The notes beneath the pieces were generated by a model, which worked only from the letters and a program-made list of their open reading frames with translations, had not been told where the DNA came from and did not search any database. A stretch of 64,000 nucleotides of DNA from Polaromonas sp. GTDB taxonomy: Bacteria > Pseudomonadota > Gammaproteobacteria > Burkholderiales > Burkholderiaceae. Numbering within the stretch: position 1 is the first letter of the stretch; each line of letters starts with the position of its first letter. The position numbers and the translations under genes are program-made. This document shows, piece after piece, positions 1 through 9,603 of the stretch. The stretch lies in assembly GCA_013823505.1 (NCBI GenBank), contig PNMH01000003.1, positions 33,020 to 97,019 of the forward strand, written 5' to 3'.

Positions 1-260
1 GGCGCGTTCAGCTTGTCGGCCATGGCCTTCGCGCGGTCTTCGGTGTCGCTGGACAGCGCAATGACCTTCACGCCGCGCCGGGTGAACTCGGGCAGGAGGC
101 GACCCAGCTCCAGCAGGTATTTGTGGCAGATCGGGCAGTGCAGTCCCCGGTAGAAGACCACCAGTGAGAACGGATCGGCAGCGTCCGTGGCGAGGTTGAA
201 TGGCCCGTGGGCCAGCGTGGGCACCGACAGCGCGGGGACGGGTTGGCGAGGAATCAGCAT
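1..260 (-). CDS. Peroxiredoxin-like (AhpC/TSA, thioredoxin fold) protein, C-terminus cut off by window edge
   Basis: The reverse strand opens with ATG at 260 and reads MLIPRQPVPALSVPTLAHG, then a thioredoxin-fold strand ending FYRGLHCPICHKYL and a helix-strand stretch KVIALSSDTEDRAK. The CPIC motif after FYRG is the redox-active position of AhpC/TSA-type peroxiredoxin-like proteins, which reduce peroxides or act as thiol oxidoreductases in the cytosol. An AGGACA sequence lies just upstream of the ATG. Only about 86 codons are in the window, so neither the full length nor a resolving cysteine can be judged. The next gene on the same strand is a GST, which fits a redox or detoxification neighbourhood. 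The family call is from motifs only. Confidence 0.8.
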   Translation of the reverse strand, partial: MLIPRQPVPALSVPTLAHGPFNLATDAADPFSLVVFYRGLHCPICHKYLLELGRLLPEFTRRGVKVIALSSDTEDRAKAMADKLNA

Positions 261-321
261 GGTGTGTCCTGTTCTGGTGGGGGCAAGCTTGCCGGTTGGA
301 AAACTCAAGGATCAGGTGGAC

Positions 322-1014
322 TCAGCTGGCGCCGCCGAGCCGTGCGTTTTGTGGAAACAGGACCTTGCGGGCGTCTTCGTCCATCTCGGCCTTGAAGCTG
401 AAGCGCGTTTTCAGCGCTTCGGCGCGTTGCGCCGCCGGGCGCGCATTGATCTCGTCGAGCAGCCGTTTGACGTGAGGCAGCTTTTCCCAGGCGTCGGCGC
501 CGAGCACGAACGGAATCACGCGGGCCCAGCCCCAGACGGCCATGTCGACGAAGGTGTACTCGCCACCCAGCATGTAGGGCTGTTTCCCGAGGTGGTCGTT
601 GACGATGGTCCAGTGGCGCCACGCTTCGAAGTCGTAGCGGTTGACCGCGTAGGCCTTGGGCTCGGGCGCAAAGTGCTTGAAGTGCACCGCCTGACCGCAG
701 TACGGGCCGATGCCGGTGGCGACGAACATCAGCCACGAATACATTTCGGCCCGCGCTGCGGGGGTGTTGGCGGGCACGAAGCGGCCGCTTTTTTCTGCCA
801 GGTACAGCAGCATGGCGTTGCTGTCGAACACGCGGGTCTCGCCGTCGAGCATGGCCGGGGTCTTGGCGTTGGGGTTGATCGCTTTGAAGGCGTCGCTGTG
901 CTGCTCGCCCTTGCGCGTGTCCACCGACACCACTTCATAGGGCAAGCCGGTTTCCTCCAGGTACAGCGCAACCTTCAAGGGATTGGGAGAGGGGTGGAAA
1001 TAAAACTGGATCAT
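322..1014 (-). CDS. Glutathione S-transferase family protein (230 aa)
   Basis: The protein has an N-terminal thioredoxin-like GST domain: IQFYFHPSPNPLKVALYLEE, then the typical NPNAKTPAML loop with the conserved cis-proline and the DSNAMLLYLAEK glutathione-contact segment. An all-helical C-terminal half follows, with YMLGGEYTFVDMAVWGW matching the GST N-capping box region. Such enzymes conjugate glutathione to electrophiles or reduce disulfides in the cytosol. Start ATG at 1014 is chosen because the GST fold begins immediately there and an AAAGG lies about 6 bases upstream; the frame stays open further upstream into the neighbouring transporter gene, which is not credible coding. The substrate cannot be predicted. 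Confidence 0.9.
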   Translation of the reverse strand: MIQFYFHPSPNPLKVALYLEETGLPYEVVSVDTRKGEQHSDAFKAINPNAKTPAMLDGETRVFDSNAMLLYLAEKSGRFVPANTPAARAEMYSWLMFVATGIGPYCGQAVHFKHFAPEPKAYAVNRYDFEAWRHWTIVNDHLGKQPYMLGGEYTFVDMAVWGWARVIPFVLGADAWEKLPHVKRLLDEINARPAAQRAEALKTRFSFKAEMDEDARKVLFPQNARLGGAS

Positions 1015-1045
1015 GAAGTGCCTTTCGGGTTGGAGAGTGAGGGGT

Positions 1046-1921
1046 TCAAAGAAAGGCCAGCCAGATGCCCAGGGGCAGAAAGGCCAGGCCGGTGACGTGG
1101 CCCACGATGACCATGGAAGCCACCTTGCCGGGCTCCACATGAAAGCGGTCGGCCAGCAAGAAGTTGAAGACGGCGGGTGGCAGGCACGCAAAGAGAATCA
1201 GCGCGCCGCGCTCCACCCCCTGCAACGGGACCGTGGCCAACACCACACCACAGGCGATGAGTCGGGCCAGCATGGCCAGCACGGCGCCGGTGACGCCCAC
1301 GCGCGCCTCGCCAATCTGCGCCACCGCCAGCCGCGCGCCCAGCGACAGCAGCATCATCGGCACGAGCACACTGCCGATCATGGTGAGCGGGGTGCCCAGC
1401 CAGTCGGGCAGTCTCAGCCCTGCGAACGAGCACGCCAGCCCCAACAGCGTGGACCAGACCAGCGGGTTGGCGTAGACCATGCGCCAATCGACGCGTCCGC
1501 TCATGAGGCCGGTGCCGAGCGAGAAATGCAGCAGGTTGGACAGCACGAGCAGGATCAGCGCGGGTGCCAGGCCCTGCGGGCCGTAGGCCAGCACGGTGAG
1601 CGGAATGCCGATGGGCCCCACGTTGGCAAACATCACACACGGCAGGAACGCGCGCGGCGTCAGGCCGGCCAGCCGGCTCAAGGGCCATGCGATCAGTCCG
1701 CTCAGGCCGATCAACAGCACCGAGCCGCTGGCGAACCACAGCGCCGTCTGCGCGTCGAAGGTCTTGGTCGACAGCGAGGTGAAGATGAGCAGCGGCAAGG
1801 CGATGTCGACCACCAGGCGGTTGGCTCCGGCGAGGTCGGGTTTGACCGAGCGGGCGTAGAAAAATCCGATGAGGACGATCACCAGAATGGGCAGGGTGAT
1901 TCCAGCGATCTGGGCAGGCAT
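1046..1921 (-). CDS. AEC (auxin efflux carrier) family membrane transporter, 291 aa
   Basis: A membrane protein with about ten hydrophobic segments. It starts MPAQIAGITLPILVIVLIGF and has the AEC-type pattern of two five-helix halves, including NRLVVDIALPLLIFTSLS in the first half and the glycine/proline-rich MFANVGPIGIPLTVLAYG crossover. Members export organic anions or malate-like compounds through the inner membrane; the substrate here is unknown. The gene is divergent from an AraC-type regulator with an 85-bp gap, so the regulator probably controls it. The start at 1921 lacks a clear Shine-Dalgarno; upstream in-frame starts would run into the regulator gene. Confidence 0.87.
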   Translation of the reverse strand: MPAQIAGITLPILVIVLIGFFYARSVKPDLAGANRLVVDIALPLLIFTSLSTKTFDAQTALWFASGSVLLIGLSGLIAWPLSRLAGLTPRAFLPCVMFANVGPIGIPLTVLAYGPQGLAPALILLVLSNLLHFSLGTGLMSGRVDWRMVYANPLVWSTLLGLACSFAGLRLPDWLGTPLTMIGSVLVPMMLLSLGARLAVAQIGEARVGVTGAVLAMLARLIACGVVLATVPLQGVERGALILFACLPPAVFNFLLADRFHVEPGKVASMVIVGHVTGLAFLPLGIWLAFL

Positions 1922-2006
1922 GGGCAGGGCGTTCTGACAAAAGACACGCCATTGTTCGTGATGCCGTGCAACAATTTGCCCACTTTCGTTAGCTATTCGT
2001 ACAAAA

Positions 2007-2762
2007 ATGACCGAACCCCGTCTGGATCGTCTCTCCGCCTTGCTGGAAGGTCTGGCCCCGCGCGTGTGGCCATCGGATGGGGAGCGCGAGCTCTCGCTGC
2101 ACATCGCACGTGCCGCCCTACCCGACGGTGAAGCTGCCCTGACCGATGGGCTGCACCTGCTGGTGAGCCCGCCAGGCCAGGGTGTGGATGTGCTGGCGCT
2201 GCGCGCGCGTGGTCTCGCGATCTGGATGAGTTTTGAGGTGGCCTTTGATGGCCCGGTGGGGCGGCTCTTCCTGGACGAGTTCAGACAGCCACTGGAGATC
2301 GCTCTGGCCCAGGCCGACCCCTCGCTGATCCAGGTGGTGCACCTGATCGCGGCCGAGATCGAGACCAAGCGCTGCGGGCAGCCCCTGTTCATGAACCGGG
2401 CTGGCGACATCCTGTTGATCGGCCTGTTGCGTCACCTGGTGTCTGCGCCGCTGGGCACCATGCGCTTGTTCAACGGTCTGGCCGACCCGCGCATCGCGCG
2501 CACCTTGGTGGGCATGCACGCCGAGCCGGCCAGCCGCTGGACACTGGACACGCTGGCAGTGGAAGCCGGCATGTCCCGGACATCCTTTGCCAACCGGTTC
2601 AAGACGGTGATGGGCCTGCCGCCTGGCAAGTACCTGGAGAACCTGAGGCTGACACTGGCGCACCGCATGGTGGCCAGCGGCGCAGGTCTCAAGCGCGTGG
2701 CGCGAGAGACGGGTTACGCCGGGCCTTCAACCTTGTCCAGGGCCATGCACCGCGCGGCCTGA
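2007..2762 (+). CDS. AraC-family transcriptional regulator with N-terminal cupin-type sensor domain (251 aa)
   Basis: The N-terminal ~150 residues look like the AraC-associated cupin_6 sensor, with LSLHIARAALPDGEAAL near its start. The C-terminal ~100 residues contain two helix-turn-helix units: WTLDTLAVEAGMSRTSFANR with the downstream FKTVMGLPPGKYLENLRL helix, and a second HTH in LKRVARETGYAGPSTLSRAM. This is a DNA-binding activator or repressor responding to a small ligand. Its divergent neighbour is the AEC transporter, the likely target. The start is the ATG following TACAAAA; there is no strong ribosome binding site. Confidence 0.9.
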   Translation: MTEPRLDRLSALLEGLAPRVWPSDGERELSLHIARAALPDGEAALTDGLHLLVSPPGQGVDVLALRARGLAIWMSFEVAFDGPVGRLFLDEFRQPLEIALAQADPSLIQVVHLIAAEIETKRCGQPLFMNRAGDILLIGLLRHLVSAPLGTMRLFNGLADPRIARTLVGMHAEPASRWTLDTLAVEAGMSRTSFANRFKTVMGLPPGKYLENLRLTLAHRMVASGAGLKRVARETGYAGPSTLSRAMHRAA

Positions 2763-2769
2763 AGCCGTT

Positions 2770-4338
2770 TCAGGCGTGCGCTGCGGTCAGCTTGAACGTG
2801 GCCACCGTCTGCACCAGTTCGCCGGCTTGGCTCTTGAGGCCGCTGGCGGCCGATGCGATCTGTTCGACCATGGCGGCGTTTTGTTGCGTCGTCTGGTCCA
2901 TCTGGGTGACGGCCGCACCCACCTGAGCCACTGCACCACTTTGCTCGCTGCTGGCCGAGCTGATCTCGCTCACGATGTCGGTGACACGTCGGATGCTCTG
3001 CACCACCTCGGTCATGGTGTTGCGTGCCTGCTCGACCAGGGCCGAGCCCTGGTCAACGCGGCTCACGCTGTCGGAGATCAGGCCCTTGATTTCCTTGGCG
3101 GCCTCGGCACTGCGCCCGGCCAGCAGGCGAACTTCGCCCGCCACAACGGCAAAGCCGCGGCCCTGCTCGCCCGCGCGCGCCGCTTCCACGGCGGCGTTGA
3201 GCGCCAGGATGTTGGTCTGGAAGGCAATGCTGTCGATCACGGAAATGATGTCGGCGATTTTCTGGCTGGATTCGTTGATGGCGCGCATCTTGTCGACCAT
3301 CTGGCCGACCACCTCGCCACCCTGCACGGCGACTGTTGAGGCGCTTTGCGCCAGCGTGTTGGCCTGGCGGGCGTTGTCGGCGTTCTGGCGCACGGTCGAA
3401 CCCAGCTCTTCCATGCTGGCGGCGGTTTGCTCCAGCGCGCTGGCCTGGCTTTCCGTGCGTGAACTCAGGTCGTGATTGCCCTGGGCGATCTCGGTGCTGG
3501 CCAGCGCGACAGACTCACTGCCCTGGCGCACGCGGCCCACGATGCCGGCCATGTTGTCGCGCATGGTACGCAGGCTGTGCAAGAGGCTGTGCTCGTCACC
3601 CTGTTTGAGGTCGATCGGCACGCTGAGGTCGCCCTGCGCCATGCTTTCGGTGATCGATTTGGCCCGCGCTGGCTCACCACCGAGTTGGTGAAGGATGCTG
3701 CGTGCAATCACCAGTCCGACACCCAGCAACACCGCAGCCAGCGCCAGCGCAAACAGACCCATCAGCATGGCGCGGTCCTGGATGGTGGTGATCACGTTGT
3801 CCACGTAGACGCCGGAGCCGATCACCCAGCCCCATGGCGCGAAGCCCTGGACATAAGACACCTTCTGCACGGGTGCCTCGCTGCCCGGTTTGGGCCACAT
3901 GTAGGACACATAGCCGGAGCCCGACTGCTTGACGGTGTTGACGAACTCGACGAACAGGTGTTTACCGGTGGGGTCCTTGTTTTGCGAGAGGTCCTTGCCT
4001 TCCAGCTCCGGCTTGATCGGGTGCATCACCATCGCGGGCTGCATGTCGTTGATCCAGAAATACTCTGAGCCGCTGTAGCGCAGCGAGCGGATGGCGGCCA
4101 GCGCCAGACCCTGGGCCTGCCCGTCGGTCATCTTGCCCTGCGTGGCAAGGCCGTGAAAGTGCGCTGCCAGGCCGTGCGCGGTTTCCACCGTCTGCCTCAC
4201 ACCGCCTTGGCGCTCGGCCAGGATCAGCGCTCTTTCAGACGTGAGAAAAATGGCGAGCAGCACGGCCAGCCCGGCGACGGCGCTGGCCACAAGGATGCCC
4301 AGTCTTTTCGAGACGCCGAGTGAAGACAGTTGAAACAT
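2770..4338 (-). CDS. Methyl-accepting chemotaxis protein with Cache sensor (522 aa)
   Basis: The order is: transmembrane helix at about 13-34; periplasmic single-Cache domain at about 35-185 with [18 protein letters not shown] and a second half ending [12 protein letters not shown]; second membrane helix at about 190-215; HAMP linker at about 211-265; and the cytoplasmic signalling hairpin with an [20 protein letters not shown] methylation helix and a tip around [20 protein letters not shown]. It transmits chemoattractant signals to CheA/CheW. No C-terminal NWETF-type pentapeptide is present (it ends KLTAAHA), so it probably relies on other receptors for CheR/CheB tethering. Start ATG 4338 is supported by AAAGGAG seven bases upstream. 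Confidence 0.95.
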   Translation of the reverse strand: MFQLSSLGVSKRLGILVASAVAGLAVLLAIFLTSERALILAERQGGVRQTVETAHGLAAHFHGLATQGKMTDGQAQGLALAAIRSLRYSGSEYFWINDMQPAMVMHPIKPELEGKDLSQNKDPTGKHLFVEFVNTVKQSGSGYVSYMWPKPGSEAPVQKVSYVQGFAPWGWVIGSGVYVDNVITTIQDRAMLMGLFALALAAVLLGVGLVIARSILHQLGGEPARAKSITESMAQGDLSVPIDLKQGDEHSLLHSLRTMRDNMAGIVGRVRQGSESVALASTEIAQGNHDLSSRTESQASALEQTAASMEELGSTVRQNADNARQANTLAQSASTVAVQGGEVVGQMVDKMRAINESSQKIADIISVIDSIAFQTNILALNAAVEAARAGEQGRGFAVVAGEVRLLAGRSAEAAKEIKGLISDSVSRVDQGSALVEQARNTMTEVVQSIRRVTDIVSEISSASSEQSGAVAQVGAAVTQMDQTTQQNAAMVEQIASAASGLKSQAGELVQTVATFKLTAAHA

Positions 4339-4786
4339 GAACAAACTCCTTTGAAAGCATGCGGGGGTTGCATCGGGTATCGACATGCGGGCGCGCGTCT
4401 GTAAACGGAAAAGCGCCCGTTTGACACCGCATTTCCACGGCCCGCCCGGTTGGGCCCGTCGCGCCAGGCGCTATTGGACCCAGTCGCTGGCTCGAAACGG
4501 GGGACAATGCAGGCCCTCACCGACGGCATGGTCGGCGCTCCTTCATGGCGCCGGCGGTGCCGGCCCTTGCTGACAGCCCCGCAGCGACACGACCCCAGTT
4601 GGTCGATGTTCCAGCCCCCTCTCGGGGTGCTGGCGGGAGTCCCTGACACATCGGGCCACCGCCGCCGTCGCACGCTTCCCCGTCTCCTGCTTGTGCAGCG
4701 GCCACACCTTGCGTGTCCGGCCAGACAGACCCTTTTCACGTTGCGGCGTACACCGGCGCAAACACCATCACTGGAGGACATTTCCC
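4339..4786. other. 448-bp intergenic region between divergent MCP and BCCT genes
   Basis: No credible gene is seen. It must contain the promoters and leaders of both divergent genes. A short inverted repeat, AAACGG (4403-4408) and CCGTTT (4417-4422), lies about 70 bp upstream of the MCP start. The BCCT-proximal part (about 4560-4720) is rich in complementary GC runs and would fold, but I could not match it to a known riboswitch consensus. A good Shine-Dalgarno (GGAGGA, 4773-4778) ends the region. Confidence 0.6.
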
Positions 4787-6334
4787 ATGCAACTCATCGT
4801 CTCGGCCGGGCTCATCCTGGCCATCGTCCTGTGGGGCGTCATCGCCCCCGCATCGCTGGGCGGGGTGTTCGACACGTTGCTGGCCGTCATCACGCGCGAC
4901 TTCGGCTGGCTCTACTTGTGGGTGGTGCTAGGTCTGGTGGTGCTGGCGATGGTGCTGGCCTTCAGCCGCTATGGCGACCTGAAGCTCGGCGCCGAAGACG
5001 ATGAGCCGGAGTTCTCGGTCGGGTCGTGGTTCGCCATGCTGTTTGCCGCCGGCATGGGCATCGGACTGGTGTTCTGGGGAGTGGCCGAGCCGATCTCGCA
5101 CTACGGTGCGCCACCACCCGGCATCGCCCCCAACACCCCCGAGGCGGCGAATGCCGCCATGCGCTACAGCTTCTTCCATTGGGGCCTGCACCCCTGGGCG
5201 GTCTACAGCATCGTGGCCCTGGCCATCGCGTTCTTCCAGTTCCGCCGTGGCGGCTCGGCACTGGTGAGCACGGCGGTGGAGTCGTTGCCGTGGGCGCCGC
5301 TCAAAAAGCTCGGGCCGGTGGTCAACGTGTTGGCCGTGATCGCCACCGCATTCGGCGTGGCGGCGTCGCTGGGCATGGGGGCGCTGCAGATCAACAGCGG
5401 ACTGAATTCCCTGATGGGCTTGCCGGTGAGCGAGTCCTCGCAGGTCGGCATCATCGTGGTGACCACGGTGCTGTTCCTGGCCTCGGCCGTCACCGGCGTC
5501 ACCAAGGGCATCAAGTGGCTCTCCAACATCAACCTGTTGCTCGCTGCGCTGCTCACGCTCGCCATCTTTGTGATGGGGCCGACCGTGGCCATCATCGACA
5601 CCTTCACCAGCACGCTGGGCAGTTACGTGAGCGAGTTCGTTCGCATGAGCTTGCGCATGACGCCGTTCCGCGACAGCGGCTGGATCAGCGGCTGGACGGT
5701 TTTTTACTGGGCCTGGTGGGTGAGCTGGTCGCCGTTCGTGGGCCTGTTCATTGCACGGGTGTCACGCGGCCGGACCATCCGCGAATTCATCCTCGGCACG
5801 GTGCTGGCGCCCACACTGGCCGCCTTTGTGTGGTTCTCCGTGTTCGGTGGCACGGCGCTTAACCAGGAAATCATGCTGGGCCTGCCGATGGCCGAGGCCG
5901 TGGGTGTCGACGTGTCCACCGCCATGTTCGCCATGTTTGAAGCCCTGCCCATGAGCGGCCTGCTCAGCGGCGTGGCCACCATTCTGGTTCTGGTTTTTTT
6001 CGTCACTTCGGGTGATTCGGCCACGCTGGTGCTGGGCATGATGAGCACGGGTGGCCAGGCCAACCCGAGCGCGCGCGTGAAGATCGTCTGGGGTCTGCTG
6101 GTCTCGGGCATCGCCATCAGCCTGCTGCTGGCCGGCGGCGTGAAAGCGGTGCAGACCGCCACCATCGTCTTTGCCCTGCCGTTCACCCTGGTGATCGTGC
6201 TCATGGCCGTGGCCCTGTGGCGTGGCGTGCGCGAAGACTGGGACGACGAGCAGCAGCGTGACAAGGCCTTGCGCCGGCGCATGAAGACCCTGCTGGATCA
6301 ACCGCAGCCGCAGCCGCAGCCGCCCGCGGCATGA
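4787..6334 (+). CDS. BCCT-family (betaine/carnitine/choline) transporter, 515 aa
   Basis: A 12-helix inner-membrane protein of typical family length. It contains the glycine-rich GMGIGLVFWGVAEP helix and the family signature WAWWVSWSPFVGLFIARVSR followed by GRTIREF. BCCT members take up quaternary ammonium or related zwitterionic osmolytes using sodium or proton gradients, or exchange them. The signature makes the family call firm; the substrate (betaine, choline or other) cannot be read from the sequence. ATG 4787 is preceded by GGAGGA at 8 bases. The C-terminus carries a short repetitive QPQPQPQ tail. The stop codon overlaps the next start (ATGA), so it is translated with the MarC-family gene. 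Confidence 0.92.
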   Translation: MQLIVSAGLILAIVLWGVIAPASLGGVFDTLLAVITRDFGWLYLWVVLGLVVLAMVLAFSRYGDLKLGAEDDEPEFSVGSWFAMLFAAGMGIGLVFWGVAEPISHYGAPPPGIAPNTPEAANAAMRYSFFHWGLHPWAVYSIVALAIAFFQFRRGGSALVSTAVESLPWAPLKKLGPVVNVLAVIATAFGVAASLGMGALQINSGLNSLMGLPVSESSQVGIIVVTTVLFLASAVTGVTKGIKWLSNINLLLAALLTLAIFVMGPTVAIIDTFTSTLGSYVSEFVRMSLRMTPFRDSGWISGWTVFYWAWWVSWSPFVGLFIARVSRGRTIREFILGTVLAPTLAAFVWFSVFGGTALNQEIMLGLPMAEAVGVDVSTAMFAMFEALPMSGLLSGVATILVLVFFVTSGDSATLVLGMMSTGGQANPSARVKIVWGLLVSGIAISLLLAGGVKAVQTATIVFALPFTLVIVLMAVALWRGVREDWDDEQQRDKALRRRMKTLLDQPQPQPQPPAA

Positions 6335-7008
6335 CCGCCGAGTTGCTGCTGGCGGTGGGCAAGAGCTACCTGTTCGTGTTCGCCGCCATCCTGCCCATCT
6401 TGAACCCGGCGGCCACCGCGCCGATTTTCCTCGGCCTCACCGAAGGCGCCTCGCCCAGCACGCGTGCGCTGCTGGCGCGGCGCATTGCGCGCAACATGTT
6501 TGCGCTCATGGTGGGCTCGATGCTGGTGGGCTCCTACGTGCTGGAGTTCTTCGGCATCTCGCTGCCCATCGTCCGCGTGGGCGGCGGGCTCATCGTGGCC
6601 GCCGCGGCCTGGCGGCTGCTCAACGCCAGCCACGCCAGCGACGACCGTCGCACCGTGCTGGCCGAGTCGTTCACGCCGGAACAGGCGCGTCGCCAGGCGT
6701 TTTACCCGCTCACGTTTCCCATCAGCTGCGGGCCGGGCTCCATCGCTGCGGCCATCACGGTGGGGGTGGCGCTGAACGACACGCGCCTGGCGCTGTCCCT
6801 GGCCCGCATGGGCGGCGGTGTGCTGGCGTTGCTCACCATCGGGCTGCTGCTCTATCTCGCGTTTCGCTATGCCCAGCAGCTGCTCAAACCGCTGGGCGAA
6901 GCCGGTAGCGTGATCTTCTTGCGCCTGTCGGCCTTCATCCTGTTGTGCCTGGGGGTGCAGATCGTGTGGGACGGGCTGAGCGAGCTGTTGAAAGGCCTGC
7001 TGAATTAG
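6331..7008 (+). CDS. MarC/NAAT family integral membrane protein (225 aa)
   Basis: Six hydrophobic segments with the MarC-type opening FVFAAILPILNPAATAPIFL and the second-half element FYPLTFPISCGPGSIAAAIT, an internal repeat typical of this family. Some members of the family are annotated as neutral amino acid transporters; for most the function is unknown, and the old link to multiple antibiotic resistance has not held up. It overlaps the BCCT gene by 4 bases (ATGA), so the two are co-expressed, which may indicate a shared osmotic or solute role; that is inference. Confidence 0.9.
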   Translation: MTAELLLAVGKSYLFVFAAILPILNPAATAPIFLGLTEGASPSTRALLARRIARNMFALMVGSMLVGSYVLEFFGISLPIVRVGGGLIVAAAAWRLLNASHASDDRRTVLAESFTPEQARRQAFYPLTFPISCGPGSIAAAITVGVALNDTRLALSLARMGGGVLALLTIGLLLYLAFRYAQQLLKPLGEAGSVIFLRLSAFILLCLGVQIVWDGLSELLKGLLN

Positions 7009-7055
7009 GGTGAATCCGCTGCGCAAGTGAGAGGCCTCAGGGTATATTTTTGAAA

Positions 7056-7073
7056 CATCGGCAACCGCCGATG
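7056..7073. repeat. Short perfect hairpin upstream of histidine kinase
   Basis: Arms CATCGGC and GCCGATG are separated by AACC. There is no following T-run, so it is not a typical terminator for the MarC gene. It could be an operator or a leader hairpin for the kinase gene that starts at 7148. Confidence 0.35.
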
Positions 7074-7147
7074 ACCCGCACCGGCCCACCCATGACCTTC
7101 AGCGTTCACCGCGCCGTGTCGACCTGTTCAGCGTCTGAGCCCGCTGT

Positions 7148-9601
7148 GTGAGCAACCGCGCGCGCCTCACCCCTGCCTTGGTGGCGCTGTTCACGGTGCT
7201 GGCGGCAGCGTTCCTGTGGTGGCAGTCGGAGCGTTCCCAAGCGCTGTTGCAGCAGCAGGTGTTGCTGCAGGCTGAGAAGCGCAGCATCCTCCTGGCCGAC
7301 GCCATGGGCGGGCAGGTCAGTGGCCTGATCACCTCCCTCGACTTGCAGTTGCGCGATCTGCGCCGCGAGTGGTTGCGCGACCCGGGCGGGTTCAACGAGC
7401 TTGCGCAGGGAATCATCGAGGCCCTGCCACGCGGTTTCGTCACCCACATCTCCGTGGCCAATGCCGACGGACACGTGATTCACGACACCCTGGGCAAACC
7501 GGACGCCAGCTTCATTGGCGATCAGGCGCATTTCCAGACCCAGCGCGATGCCGCAACCGACGACCGACTCGTGATCGGCAAACCGGTGAAGCCGAACAAC
7601 GCAGACGGCTGGGAGGTGGTGGTCAACCGCTCGATCCTGGTGGACGGGCGCTTTGTGGGGTCGGTGCAGATGATGGTCTCCACCGCTTTCATTGCGCGCA
7701 GGCTGGGTGCCTTGCAGCTTTCAGAACAAGACGTGGTCTCCTTGATCGCGCCCGATGGCACTTTCCTCGCCCGCAGCCGGGACCATGAGGACGCCATGGG
7801 CACGAGCGTGCCGAGCCATCGGGCTTTCGTGGCCGACCGAGACGCGCGCAGCGGCAGCTTTCGCACCGAGGGGCTGGTCGACGGCATCGCCCGCACATAC
7901 GGCTGGTACCGCCTGCAAAGCAGCGGGCTGGTGGTGGCCATCGGCATCGCCGACCAGGCCGTGCTGGCCCCGCTGGCGCCGGCGTTCGAGAGCAACCGGC
8001 AGGTGACGGCGGCGCTCATCACCTTGCTGCTGGTGAGCGGGGGCTTGATCATCGCGCTGCTGGTGCACTTGGGGCGCAAGGCGTCGGCATTGGAGGCCAG
8101 CGAGGTGCTGCGGCTTCGCCAGTTCGGGAGCTCGCCGCTGGGCATGCTGGTGATGGACGCCACCACCAACCGGTTTGTGGACTGCAACGAAGCGGCCCTG
8201 GCGCTCTATGGCTGTGCGCGCCGTGAAGACTTGCTGGGCAAGTCGCCCATGGACATCTCGGTCCAGGTCCAGCCGGATGGCCGGACGTCGGCCGAAAAAG
8301 GGCAGGCGTGCTTTGAACAGGCCCGCCGCTCGGGCGCGGTGGTGTTCGAGTGGCGACACCGGCGTCCCGATGGCAGTGAATGGGATGGGGAAGGACACTT
8401 GATGGCGTTCGAGCTGGAGGGTCGCCCGCTCATTCAGTCCAGCATGCAGGACATCACCCTGCGCAAGCGAACCGAGGCCGCCCTGCAGGAAAGCGAGGGC
8501 CGTTTGAAAGAAGCGCAGCGCCTGGCCCGCGTGGGCAGCTGGAAACGCGATCTCGCCACCAACGAGCTCAGCTGGTCCGACGAGATCTACCGCATCTTCG
8601 AAATCGAACCCTGGGTCAAACCCTCTTACAAGACCTTCATCACGCGCGTGCACTCCGACGACCGCGCGCTGGTGACCAGCACCTACGAACATTCGGTGGA
8701 AACGCGCGCGCCTTATGAGGAGGTGCACCGCCTGCTCATGCCGGACGGGCGCGTCAAGCATGTTCGGGTCTCGGGCTTCACCGAGTTCGAGGGCGACATG
8801 CCGCTGCGCAGCGTGGGCACCGTGCAGGACATCACCGAGGTGCACATGGCCGAAGAAGCGCTCAAGCGCTTGAACGAAGAGCTGGAACACCGCGTGGCCG
8901 AACGCACGCGCGAGATGTCGGTGCTCAACCGCGAGCTGGAGGCCTTTGCCTACAGCGTTTCGCACGACCTGCGCACACCGCTTCGCAGCATCGAGGGATT
9001 TGCCAGCCTGCTGGAAGAAGAGTGTGGCGTGCTGCTCAACGACGAGGGCAGGGGCTACGTCCACCGCATCCGAACTTCGTCACGGCGCATGGGCCGGCTC
9101 ATCTCGGACCTGCTGGCGCTGGCCCACCTGAACAGCACCGAGTTGCGCCTGGAGTCGGTGGACCTCACCCGCACCGCGCGCTCGATCTGCCGGGAGCTTG
9201 AGGCCACCGACCCGTCGCGCGAGGTCCATTGGCGCATCGATGACAACCTGCGGGTCAGTGCCGACCGCGGGCTGATGCGGGTGGTGTTGCAGAACCTGCT
9301 CGGCAATGCCTGGAAATACACCAGCCAGACGCCCCGCGCCGAGATCACCTTCACGCAGTCCACGCTGCCCGACGGCACGGTGGAGTTTTGCGTGTGCGAC
9401 AACGGTGCCGGCTTCGACATGGTCTACGTGAGCCAGTTGTTCGAGCCCTTCAAGCGCCTGCATGCCCACCACGAATTCGAAGGCTCTGGCGTGGGCCTGG
9501 CCACGGTGCTCCGGGTGATTGAGCGCCACGGTGGGCGCGTGCGCGGCGAAGGCGCGGTCGGCCGGGGGGCAACGTTCTGTTTCAGCCTGCCAAAAGACTG
9601 A
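7148..9601 (+). CDS. Membrane sensor histidine kinase: Cache - PAS - PAS - HisKA - HATPase (817 aa)
   Basis: Domains in order: signal-anchor helix (about 9-25); extracytoplasmic double-Cache region (about 35-285) with HISVANADGHVIHDTLGKPD; second membrane helix (about 288-308); two PAS domains (about 320-440 and 452-570), each ending in a QDIT motif; coiled coil; and a HisKA dimerisation domain with phosphoacceptor H606 in AYSVSHDLRTPLR. The ATPase domain has the N-box LQNLLGNAWKYTSQ, the G1 box CDNGAGFD and the G2 box GSGVGLATV. It should autophosphorylate on sensing a periplasmic ligand. No receiver domain or response-regulator gene is adjacent, so the partner is unknown. The GTG start is a prediction; a 19-codon frame at 7092-7151 overlaps it (GTGA). 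Confidence 0.93.
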   Translation: MSNRARLTPALVALFTVLAAAFLWWQSERSQALLQQQVLLQAEKRSILLADAMGGQVSGLITSLDLQLRDLRREWLRDPGGFNELAQGIIEALPRGFVTHISVANADGHVIHDTLGKPDASFIGDQAHFQTQRDAATDDRLVIGKPVKPNNADGWEVVVNRSILVDGRFVGSVQMMVSTAFIARRLGALQLSEQDVVSLIAPDGTFLARSRDHEDAMGTSVPSHRAFVADRDARSGSFRTEGLVDGIARTYGWYRLQSSGLVVAIGIADQAVLAPLAPAFESNRQVTAALITLLLVSGGLIIALLVHLGRKASALEASEVLRLRQFGSSPLGMLVMDATTNRFVDCNEAALALYGCARREDLLGKSPMDISVQVQPDGRTSAEKGQACFEQARRSGAVVFEWRHRRPDGSEWDGEGHLMAFELEGRPLIQSSMQDITLRKRTEAALQESEGRLKEAQRLARVGSWKRDLATNELSWSDEIYRIFEIEPWVKPSYKTFITRVHSDDRALVTSTYEHSVETRAPYEEVHRLLMPDGRVKHVRVSGFTEFEGDMPLRSVGTVQDITEVHMAEEALKRLNEELEHRVAERTREMSVLNRELEAFAYSVSHDLRTPLRSIEGFASLLEEECGVLLNDEGRGYVHRIRTSSRRMGRLISDLLALAHLNSTELRLESVDLTRTARSICRELEATDPSREVHWRIDDNLRVSADRGLMRVVLQNLLGNAWKYTSQTPRAEITFTQSTLPDGTVEFCVCDNGAGFDMVYVSQLFEPFKRLHAHHEFEGSGVGLATVLRVIERHGGRVRGEGAVGRGATFCFSLPKD

Positions 9602-9603
9602 AA

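Noticed and set aside
4339..4786. Possible riboswitch in the long leader of the BCCT gene
   Set aside because: The region is GC-rich and would fold, but I could not match glycine, guanidine, SAM/SAH or cobalamin consensus elements. An Infernal/Rfam scan would decide.
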